A stretch of DNA of 51,728 nucleotides from Apostichopus parvimensis (taxonomy: Eukaryota; Echinodermata; Holothuroidea; Aspidochirotida; Stichopodidae): positions 39,308 to 91,035 of the forward strand of contig KN883028.1 of NCBI GenBank assembly GCA_000934455.1. Direction: 5' to 3'. Both the position numbers and the translations under genes were made by a program. Of this stretch, positions 31,701 through 42,200 are shown piece after piece (positions within the stretch are counted from its first letter, which is position 1; every line of letters starts with the position of its first letter). A model generated the notes under the pieces. That model was not told the origin of the DNA. It did not search any database and saw only the letters and a list, made by a program, of their open reading frames with translations.

Positions 31701-33546
31701 GTAAATAACATCTGAAGTAAAGGCTAAATGATTATCTGCATTGAATGCCTTACCGTAGCCACTGTGTCGCCCCTTCCTCCTTGCGATGGTGTTCTTGCGT
31801 ACCCTGGCTCTAGAGTGTACAGCCACTGGTTTCTTGATGATCAGACCATCCTTGATGAGCTTGCGGATGTTTTGACCTATAAATTCCATGAAAGAGGGGA
31901 ATATTCATGTAATAAGGAACATTCACGGTAGTGTAGGAAACATCGTATAGTTCACACAGATATGTCTTACGTGCATGACTATCGGAAGAATTGTGTCTGT
32001 CAACACTGAAAGAGACATTGAAATGCAAGTCTAAAAAGGCAGTAGGATTTGGGAGAGACATGACCAAAAATGAATTTCAAAAACAAAATATAAGACTGTT
32101 GATAAGTACAGCACATGTTTAGGTTGAACAGCAATGTACTGCACTTTCTGACTTCATTGTTATGGAGGTGTAGGGCTGGGAGGTGGAGGTGAAATGTCAA
32201 ACGTTACTCACGGGAATTTGCATTTGCAATTTCATTGATTTCATTTGGATCCAACCAAATCTTGTTTCTGCCACAATTGAGCACAGAGGCTGCTAGCCTC
32301 TTTGGCAGTCGCAAGTTACTGTGAAAGAAGAAGCAAAACCATGTTAGGTTGAATTATTGGCTTGGATCACTTCAATCAGGGGAATAATTTTTAAAATTTA
32401 AGTGCACAATCCAATTCTCCATTGGAGGATTTCTGCATTTAGTTTTAAGTACATGAACAAACCATGAAGAGATAAATATTTGTCTGAAAATTAAATTGCA
32501 AGGGAGCAAGAAAATTACTAAATAGAACATTCTTCACACTGTGAATATCAAACAGCAATATAAACAATGACTACGAAAGGATTTGAGTCGATGGGATCTC
32601 TTGGGCATCTTTAAGGTTACTTGAACAATCTAGCCTATGGCTGAGCACAGTGAAAGAAACTGACAATATGTTGCCTAATGACTCAAACTAATACAAATTA
32701 CAGTCTAACTAATAAGGAAAAATCCATTTCACATCCCTCATGTGAAATACCTTACAAAGATGGGCAAATCCATTTAGGGTTAAGACTATTTAACTCATTC
32801 CCCAATAGGCTATTGTTCTCAAAACCCTATGTCTATCAAGTAAACACTGAATCAGTGGTGCTGACTGGTAGAAATGAAAACAAATATCAGCATTTAGCCT
32901 AATGATAGGCCTCTACCTTGACTTCAGAACTTTCAGCAAAGGTATATCAATTAATGTCCGTTACCAAACATACCCTTCCATAAAAATGAATGACCATGCA
33001 TTTTAAGTGTCTTCAAATGGGTAGGCATAGGCTTGGTGAAAATAAGTTTAACCACTCAGCTGATATTTTTTAAGGCCCACCAACACATACTAACATTGCA
33101 TAGGCTCATGTTCTACTTCTAGTGACTGACACATTTGATTTCTAAGGGTCCATACTGTGATACAGAATGAAGGGGTGTATCTCATACAAATTTCGTATTT
33201 TAGAATCCTTACTTGCCTACTTATCTAGTCTTATTAACTTATTAGTAGAGGCGGGTTACATAATACGCAGGGTCCTTGTTTCGTTTAGACATGTGTAAAA
33301 CTATGCTTAGGCTAAAAAATGTGTAATATGTGTACGGTAGGATTGTTCACACTGACAATTTCATTGCAGACGCTTTCGTCTTTTTCTAAACTATTTAAAC
33401 ACTTGTTTAGGAGCATCGTAACATTCATGTGTGATCGTAATATGCAGTATAAATTATTGTTGTAACATATTTTTGCCCAAGCAGTGCAAAATGATCATGG
33501 AATATCGGCAAAAAAGGAGTTTTATTTTGTCGAGTACACACCTCAT
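28786..33546 (-). CDS. RPL19: RPL19, 60S ribosomal protein L19 (eL19), 6 exons
   Basis: Exons 33546-33542, 32318-32212, 31876-31754, 30537-30417, 29727-29617 and 28909-28786 splice in frame to 196 residues plus stop, the length of human RPL19. Recognisable blocks are [76 protein letters not shown], the arginine-rich loop [20 protein letters not shown], and [19 protein letters not shown] charged helix ends in AQK. eL19 is a structural protein of the large subunit that forms an intersubunit bridge. Exon 1 supplies only ATGAG of the coding sequence, after a pyrimidine-rich leader. No snoRNA was recognised in its introns. Confidence 0.98.
29455..29570 (+). repeat. Dispersed repeat (GATCCTAGCAGGATC family), fragment
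   Basis: Shares TAAAAGTAAGTTGGCCTGAC and AGTAACAGTAACAGAAGGGA with 7985-8245, but lacks the central palindrome. RPL19 intron 5. Confidence 0.7.
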
Positions 33547-33580
33547 TGCGACAGATCTGCGTTCACGAGGAAAAAGAAAG
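33547..33580 (-). promoter_or_regulatory. RPL19 transcription start region with 5'TOP-like tract
   Basis: Upstream of the ATG on the minus strand is CTTTCTTTTTCCTCGTG. A start at a C (33580 or 33576) followed by pyrimidines is the 5'TOP signature, which in animals places ribosomal protein mRNAs under mTOR/LARP1 control. The exact start is inferred. Confidence 0.6.
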
Positions 33581-35527
33581 ACTTTTTAACGTGACCAGAA
33601 TTAATACCTCTCGTATAGTTAGATGTTAACACGCTGTCATGCGATGACGACAAACAAACTTCAATTTGCGTATTGTAAAAGAGCGCCACCAAATTTTTAC
33701 ACGGCTCATATTGTCAACTCATGTAGAGTACTTAGAATTTAGAAAAATAGTAATTCTTTCGGAATACTTTTTGTCATACCTCTGTTCCCCAGAAAATCAC
33801 CCCACCCAGCAGGATCCGCAAGGGATAGACAAAGCATGCATATGGAGAGCCTAAGAGTGAAAGCGTAGGCCTAAAATGAAGGTAATTTTCAACAAATATG
33901 TTTTCTTTATAGTTCTTTTAGATATGTATGGTCTTTTCCCCAACCTCTTCCATAATTTAATTCGTTTTTACCGTCGCAATCATAAGCTTTACGAGGTTGT
34001 CTCCACTGGAACAAGATTTGTTTTCGTGTCTTTGGGAGTTAGTGGGTTGATTATCACAAACATCTCTGTCAAATAATATGATGGCTGGGTTTGCTGCTCC
34101 TGCAACACGGGGGCGGATCCAGGATTTTAAAATCGACAGGGAGTGGCCCTGGGGTCGTTGAAGTCGACTCCCGTGTAAGGGGGTCAGGGGTCCCTCCCGC
34201 CCAACATAGACGTTAAAAAATGGTGCCGTTCGGATACATATTTAGGTTATAACTTTGTTCTATATATAATTACTGTTTACACGCAAGATTGTGCTGCAAT
34301 AACTATTTCAAATGTTTCTGCGAGGTTGGAATATGTTGGGGCGGTACAGCTCACATCACTACGGAGCCGTCTTTATGTAACACTCTGCACCACAAGGATT
34401 CACCCTAGGAGTGCAGGGTTCGTTAGGGGGAGGGGTGGGAACAAGAGGCAGCAAACTGCTAGCATAAAGCTTCCTCATTAGTATAGACTTCTAAGCCATC
34501 ATGACATATACACCGAATCGAAAAATCAGAGATCACACAATCGTAAGTTGCAACAACTTTTTTTTTATATTTATCCAGACAAAACTCAACAGATAAATGC
34601 ATTAATTGCATATAAAAATTAATTATAAAGTTACACTTTTAGCGTAGTCAATGAAATGAAACTAACATAAAGAAATATTATTTTTTATTATTTTATCATT
34701 ATTATTATTATTTTATAATATTATATTAAATTATTGTCATCACTGTTAAATGACAAAAACTTGAAAAGGAAAAGTAAGACATATAGTAGCAGCATTCAGC
34801 AAACCCGGTTTTTGTAGTTTACCGTGACTGACTGAATAAAATAAAGAGGGGACCGTGGTGGGCTGTGTTCCATGGGCTACGCAGTTAGAGTCCCTGTATA
34901 TTTCAGGTCACTGATTATATGGATGTTGAGTCAAGGATGCTAGATTTCCATGGTAAAATTAATGAAGTAATTTCGGAAGTACATTATGTTTCAAAGTATC
35001 AAAGATATATAAACACGATACTTTACAACGGGACCGTACCATACGTCACGTGACATGATTCAGGGATTGTCACTAGTCCAACCCCCGCCCTCACCCACCG
35101 CTCCCGCCCATACCCCCCGCCCCCCCCCCACTCCCGCCCGCTCATTACCCCTTAAAGAAATAAAATCGTGTGTAGTTTTGTTCCCAAAGTTAATAAACAT
35201 TGTATGAAAGCTTGTGAAAACACAAATGTACATTTGTGACGAAAATGCTTAGCATCATTTGCATATAATCCCCTAAAACGAAAACAAAAGGTGAGGGGGA
35301 CCTCTCCCCTTATAGACTCCTCCTCTAGGACGGTACATCATACATTCCCACCCTCACCCCTCACCGTCCAACTCTGGTTAATGGCCTGCCGTACAAGAAA
35401 CCTACGTTATTAATTTAACAAAGGTAAAGATTGAGTGTAATACAAAATAAAAGCCTTGTGCTCTGATCAATCATGAATGAATCATAGTAGAAGCTCAGTA
35501 TATCCACAGTCTGAGGTACTTTTCAAT
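33581..35527. other. RPL19 upstream / Tie-like gene downstream interval
   Basis: About 2 kb without a gene. It has an AT-rich stretch at about 34660-34740 and C-rich tracts at 35080-35140. No kinase or transmembrane exon for the Tie-like gene is visible here on the minus strand. Confidence 0.5.
34108..34200. mobile_element. DNA-transposon terminal remnant (GCGGATCCAGGATTTT type)
   Basis: GGGGGCGGATCCAGGATTTT followed by GGGGGTCAGGGGTCCCTCCC resembles ends of non-autonomous DNA elements common in marine invertebrate genomes. No partner end or target duplication was identified. Confidence 0.4.
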
Positions 35528-35530
35528 GTT

Positions 35531-35536
35531 TTTATT
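35531..35536 (-). terminator. Poly(A) signal of the Tie-like gene
   Basis: AATAAA on the minus strand, 24 bases after the stop codon at 35560. It supports the view that the EGF3 exon is a genuine terminal exon. Confidence 0.65.
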
Positions 35537-35559
35537 TACAAGAAATGAGTTCCATTATT

Positions 35560-36291
35560 TTATGAAATATTATGATCGTTTATTTGTTCTTGGCAGTTCC
35601 ATCCTGTCCAACCGTCAGCACAGACTCCGGAATAGCAATACCCTGTGACATAATCACAGGGAAGCGAGTTAGATTGTGCGCAATGACATACGCCCTCACA
35701 GTCTGCTCCGTAGACACCGGCCGGAATTTCTGCAATATTTTTTTTTAAAAACACAACAAGAAGGAAATTACAGTTTTTGAAGAATCAATACCGAACAATT
35801 AATAGTTTACATGTCATAGTGTTGTGAAAGGGATTTGTTGTTAAGTGCGCCATTACAAATAACAGTTGCTATGGTCGTGATGGTAGTTTTGAAGATATTT
35901 CCTCGTAGGTTAGCACTACTGACATAGTCTTCGGTATTCCTCAATCATCTGTACCCTCCAAAGTAGAAAGGGATCTCTTCCTCTTTCCCGGCACCCCCCT
36001 CCCTCCCTGCCTCCCCCCCCCCCCCGCACCCCCCTCCCTCCCTGCCTCCCCCACCCACCCTGCCCCCCCCCCCGTTCCTGATCGCCAATTCTGTAATGAT
36101 TGCTGGTTACAGTGTATATGAATACTGTAATTTCAAGATGAACAATACTGTACCGGTACTGCAAGATTTTCCGTAAAACCCTGGAGCACATTTGCATCCG
36201 TAGGGATCTTCTTTACATATCAGTGAAGAGGAACACAGGTACGTTGTACACGACAGATCTTCATATTGATCTAAGTAACCGAATCCATAAA
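35560..36291 (-). CDS. Tie-like EGF2 and terminal EGF3 exons
   Basis: Exon 36291-36154 encodes YGFGYLDQYEDLSC, a Cys-rich stretch and PYGCKCAPGFYGKSC, paralleling the second EGF module of Tie receptors. Exon 35729-35560 encodes EIPAGVYGADCEGVCHC through GYCYSGVCADGWTGWNC, paralleling the third, then QEQINDHNIS and a stop. Both boundaries are phase 1. In Tie receptors fibronectin III domains, a membrane helix and a kinase would follow; none is seen before RPL19. Confidence 0.8.
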
Positions 36292-39200
36292 CTGGAACAG
36301 AAAAGAAATGCGTGGAGCTCTCAAAATACCAAACGAGATGATTAAGTGAAGTTTACGAAAACAAAATGAGGAAATTCAAATTAATTTTTATTTCAATTTA
36401 CGTTTTGCAGTTTTATCTTTTTTTGTTTTTGTTATTAAAAATGCATTTTTTTCTCTCTTACAACCACATTTCAGAATAAGAAGCATGGCCTGTCTCAGCA
36501 TCCGTACGTATGTAACGCACTGTTATTGCAACTAGGTTCCCTGTTGGCAATTTAGTATAAATGAACTCGCACGAACCCGACCCACCCCCACCCCCCCAAC
36601 CCCACCACACCAAGAAAAAGAGTCTCTATAAGTCATGAACCCTCTCACAATTAGTGACAAAATATATCACTCCTGTACCTTAGGTTATCTTTGTATAAAA
36701 CACCCTTGACAGCAACTCATTTAGGCTAAGCCTATACTTGATGGATGCATGTATTATACTTACAGTGTTCGCAGTGGTCTCCATAGAAACCAGGCGTACA
36801 TATACATTTGTCCACGTCCTGTCGCAAAACGCCAACATTTTCACATGAACCCAGTTGCGACGACACGTTGCAATCAGGCGGATTTCGAAGACCCTTCGGA
36901 CAATCTGTAAAGGAGGATAACACGGAATAGTGCAGCTCCAATAGAGTATATAATGTACAACTTTGAAATTTGCTGAATGCATATATATATATTTTTCTTT
37001 TACAGGGATGTCATACAATATATTTCGTTTTTCAAAAAAAGTAATAGCAATAATCTCATATACTGTTTACAGGTTAGAGGAGCCAAAATGCTTCATGTGA
37101 AGCACAAAGAATCTCTTAACCTTTTAAGTTCTTTTTCTTGGTTATTTTTGTTAATAAGTTTATTCATTTGAACATTCAGGTGAAAATCTAACTGATATTT
37201 CAATGCTTAAAAAGCTGGTAACGTATTATTTATCTTGCAACAACAGATGTAATATTTCGCATAAAATTCGTGAACCTTTACCACCTCATTTCGTCTTCAT
37301 AATAGCCAAAGCAAACATTTTCATAATTAATTTCAACTTTTGACTTGAAGCTTTCCATTTAAATGTTATTCCATACATCCCCGATCCTATTGCATTGCCA
37401 AACAAGATGATCCATTGACTCTTCATACATACTCATTACAAAAGGGACAAATCGGATTATTTGCTGAACAGTGTTGGGAAATTCACTTGAAACTTTCATG
37501 CTTTCAGCTTGAACCTAATAAATATTCAATACTTTTTGTATTAACAACAAAACTAATCAGCAGTTCAATTAGGCTATGTGATAAGACTGTTTAGTATCTT
37601 CTATATAGTTGGACTATAGTTATATCACAAGGCGGCGCAGACTGTTGGGTCAGAGGCGGATTGGGGAAGGGTCGGACAGGGCGTATTGGGGGGGGGGGGG
37701 AATCAGTGCTTAAACGGGACTAATACAATGCTTGCCACCGCAAATTAACTTGATTATAACACTTTGGCAGCAAAAAACAAAAAAGGATTTTGTAACTCAC
37801 CATATACTATTAGTCTCATTATTCCATGTCTAGCCCAAGACCTTCTTCTTTTCTTGTGAATTTCATAAATTCCTGCACTTTGACGGGTAACCGATTTCAA
37901 TGTAATCGAATTCTTACCCTTCCACGAGGGCTGACCATTGTGTCGCCAAATGTAATTTCTGACAATAGGTGGTCGAGCCACTGAAAGGGTGACGTCATCT
38001 CCAGGGTAAACTGTTTGTGTCACTTTAGTGAAAGTAATTTCTGTAAAAAAAAAAGAGTAAACAACAACAGGAAATAAATACAAGGTGGCAACCTCTTAGT
38101 TTGCGCCCTCTATACCTCACCCACTCCGGTATGATGGCGCAGTGGCGGAGCTAGGGTATTGGTCGGGGGGGCGAGAATGGTCTGTAGGGGCGCTTTCGAC
38201 ACTATCTAAGCGGAGTGNNNNNNNNNNNNNNNNNNNNNNNNNNNNNNNNNNNNNNNNNNNNNNNNNNGTGGGACTTAAATACGTTAAAGTTTAGTAATAA
38301 GTAAATCGATTAATTAAGTATAGAGGGTGGCCTGGAATTTATATAAGCATTGCTTCTGCCAGGTCTCCTCCGCAGTGATAATTACATTGTAAATAAGATT
38401 GTTCTTGTGACTGTATATGTATTCTTCAACATTTTGATGCTTCTGTACTTTCTTATATGTATTTTTTTTTTGTTGTATTATCATTTAGCGGAAATAAAGA
38501 GAGAATAATAAAAAAAAGAGAATAAACGCAATGTTATTGCAACTATAGGATCCTTGCTACAGTTGCTAATTTAATTTAGTATAACCGAACTCGCACGAAC
38601 CCGACCCCCCCCCCCACCACCACACCAAGAAAAAGAGTCTCTATAGTCATGAACCCTCTCACAATTAGTGACCAAATATATCAATTCTGTACCTCAGGTT
38701 ATCTTTGTATAAAACACCCTTGACAGCAACTCATTTAGACTAAGCCTACTTGCACTTTGGTGGATGCATGTATTATACTTACAGTGTTCGCAGTGGTCTC
38801 CATAGAAACCAGGCGTACATATACATTTGTCCACGTCCTGTCGCAAAACGCCAACATTTTCACATGAACCCAGTTGCGACGACACGTTGCAATCAGGCGG
38901 ATTTCGAAGACCCTTCGGACAATCTGTAAAGGAGGATAACACGGAATAGTGCAGCTCCAATAGAGTATATAATGTACAACTTTGAAATTTGCTGAATGCA
39001 TATATATATATTTTTCTTTTACAGGGATGTCATACAATATATTTCGTTTTTCAAAAAAAGTAATAGCAATAATCTCATATACTGTTTACAGGTTAGAGGA
39101 GCCAAAATGCTTCATGTGAAGCACAAAGAATCTCTTAACGTTTTAGGTTCTTTTTCTTGGTTATTTTTGTTAATAAGTTTATTCATTTGAACATTCAGGT

Positions 39201-42200
39201 GAAAATCTAACTGATATTTCAATGCTTAAAAAGCTGGTAACGTATTATTTATCTTGCAACAACAGATGTAATATTTCGCATAAAATTCGTGAACCTTTAC
39301 CACCTCATTTCGTCTTCATAATAGCCAAAGCAAACATTTTCATAATTAATTTCAACTTTTGACTTGAAGCTTTCCATTTAAATGTTATTCCATACATCCC
39401 CGATCCTATTGCATTGCCAAACAAGATGATCCATTGACTCTTCATACATACTCATTACAAAAGGGACAAATCGGATTATTTGCTGAACAGTGTTGGGAAA
39501 TTCACTTGAAACTTTCATGCTTTCAGCTTGAACCTAATAAATATTCAATACTTTTTGTATTAACAACAAAACTAATCAGCGGTTCAATTAGGCTATGTGA
39601 TAAGACTGTTTAGTATCTTCTATATAGTTTTGACGACGTTGGACTATAGTTTTATCACAAGGCGGCGCAGACTTTTGGGTCAGAGGCGGATTGGGGAAGG
39701 GTCGGACAGGGCGTATTGGGGGGGGGGGGGATCAGTGCTTAAACGGGACTAATACAATGCTTGCCACCGCAAATTAACTTGATTATAACACTTTGGCAGC
39801 AAAAAACAAAAAAGGATTTTGTAACTCACCATACACTATTAGTCTCATTATTCCATGTCTAGCCCAAGACCTTCTTCTTTTCTTGTGAATTTCATAAATT
39901 CCTGCACTTTGACGGGTAACCGATTTCAATGTAATCGAATTCTTACCCCTCCACGAGGGCTTACCATTGTGTCGCCAAATGTAATTTCTGACAATAGGTG
40001 GTCGAGCCACTGAAAGGGTGACGTCATTTCCAGGGTAAACTGTTTGTGTCACTTTAGTGAAAGTAATTTCTGTAAAAAAAAAAGAGTAAACAACAACAGG
40101 AAATAAATACAAGGTGGCAACCTCTTAGTTTGCGCCCTCTATACCTCACCCACTCCGGTATGATGGCGCAGTGGCGGAGCTAGGGTATTGGTCGGGGGGG
40201 CGAGAATGGTCTGTAGGGGCGCTTTTGACACTATCTAAGCGGAGCGCCACCACAGGTTGGCGCGGAGCGTACCGAAATTTTTTGAGTAAAAATAATCCCT
40301 AGAACGCCGGAAATGAACCTTTCCGGGCCTTGCTAATTTGCAGATAAACGAAGAATAAATAGTTGTCATCGCCATTTGTGACAACTCGGAAGTTTATATG
40401 TCAATAGTTAGATGAGAGCGCAATAAAAAAAGTCAATAATCGCGAATAAGTAAAAAGTGGTAAAAAGCTGAAAAGGGCGCCAGCAGTACATTTGAGTCCG
40501 TCAGGGGGGAATCCGCCCCCCCCCCCTGACTGTATGGACGCTCCGTCATTGTGATGGCGGTATTTAAAAATAACGTGTTGTAAAAACTTACTGTCGTCAG
40601 ACTGTGCTATTGTTGTTATAATCGCTTCACTGTTAACGTTGAATTGTGACCGTAATATGTGCACGTATACTCCGACCTCTGATAGTCGTTTAACCGAAAG
40701 TCGTTTACTTGGAATCATATATCGAATAAACGCAGGATTCACGACTTCGCTGTAACTCCCGACTGGTAGGTTAGTCCCGGTTCCAACCGAAACGCTACGG
40801 TCCATCACAGAATAAGTACCGTAGCGATACGGAAATGTTTGGATAAAAGTCAGCCCGTCATAGGGGTCAGAGGTCACAGCTGATGGAGTCATGGACACGG
40901 TGAATGATTCTGTTGAAGTCAAGTGGAGAATGAATAAATCAGGGAACGTCAGGTAAATATAAATGCAATAATAGTGATGTCATAATCATAATGAATATGC
41001 ATCACATACAAGTTACCGTCAGAACGCAGAACTTGTCAAAGAGATACTACCACGTTATCACCCATTCACATTATACAGTTAGGCTTAATTGCAAGGATAT
41101 ATCCTTTAGAACGTGTGTTTCCATGAACTAATAAGCACACTTTCTAGCATGTATCCTTTACAAAGAAGAAATTTTCCTAAGGATATTTCCTATAAAATGT
41201 GAACAATTGAGTGACATAATTATCACACTAACGAATAACACTTTTAAGGTATATTTGAAGTGAAAATGTATTTCCATTTCAAATGTTAAACGCATTTCTA
41301 TCACATATGGATCGTGTACAAACAAGAACATTTTTTATGGATACAGATTTAAGTAAAGTCACTCGAAATACTGAGCACGAAAATAAAACAACTTAATCCA
41401 TTATCAACCGCAGTCATTTTAGATCGAAACTATAACCATGTAAGTATGACGTCGTTGCATCTAGTAAGTATTAGTATATCGAATGTGAAGACACATAACG
41501 CATGACGTTGCTATGGATATTTGCGCGCGAAGACGAACAAGATTGGAGGATGTACAACATCCAGCACAAGTGATATTTTCGTATGAAATATGAGTCAAGT
41601 AAATATCAGTGATATATAGCTAGACGTAATGTTGTTAAATTTTTAAGTACAAGTGAACTGAAAATTATTTAAAATCCAATTACTGGAATATAAATATGCA
41701 ATATGCTTAAGTCAAGGAGCTATTAATTGCTTGAACTATAGAAATGAATAAACATGAAGTACTGAATATTATAATATGAATAAGATGTTGTTAGTGCATA
41801 GGTATTGATAATGCTATGAGTATTCAACATGTACAAACTATATGAACCTACCGTAACACGGAGGGTTCATGAAGAAAACCAAAGTTCCGCAAAGGGAATC
41901 AACATTTTCAAAGTTGGTTGTCTGATTAAGGAGGAAGTTCAAGTCAGGAAGACCAATCGATGATAGCAACGGCTGAAATGAGTCTACGAGTTCCATACAC
42001 TCTGCTTTGGACTGGAAGTTAGAGATGATACCGTTACTCACATTTTGAATTACGCTCTCCTCGATGAAACCGTGCGTATTTATACTATCGATAAGATCCA
42101 AGCAAAGTTCATCGAATCGATCATAGCCAATGAAAACTGGTATTACGTCACTAATGATCACTGGTAGGATATATTGAATAATATCAGGTATCCCCTCTAG

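Noticed and set aside
28910-33541. snoRNA genes in RPL19 introns
   Set aside because: The only C-box-like sequence (GATGATGTC near 31100, minus strand) has no matching D box at a proper distance and no closing stem.
35560-35729. Hidden kinase or transmembrane exons downstream of EGF3
   Set aside because: Minus-strand frames between 35560 and the RPL19 start contain no kinase motifs or hydrophobic helix, and a poly(A) signal follows the stop.
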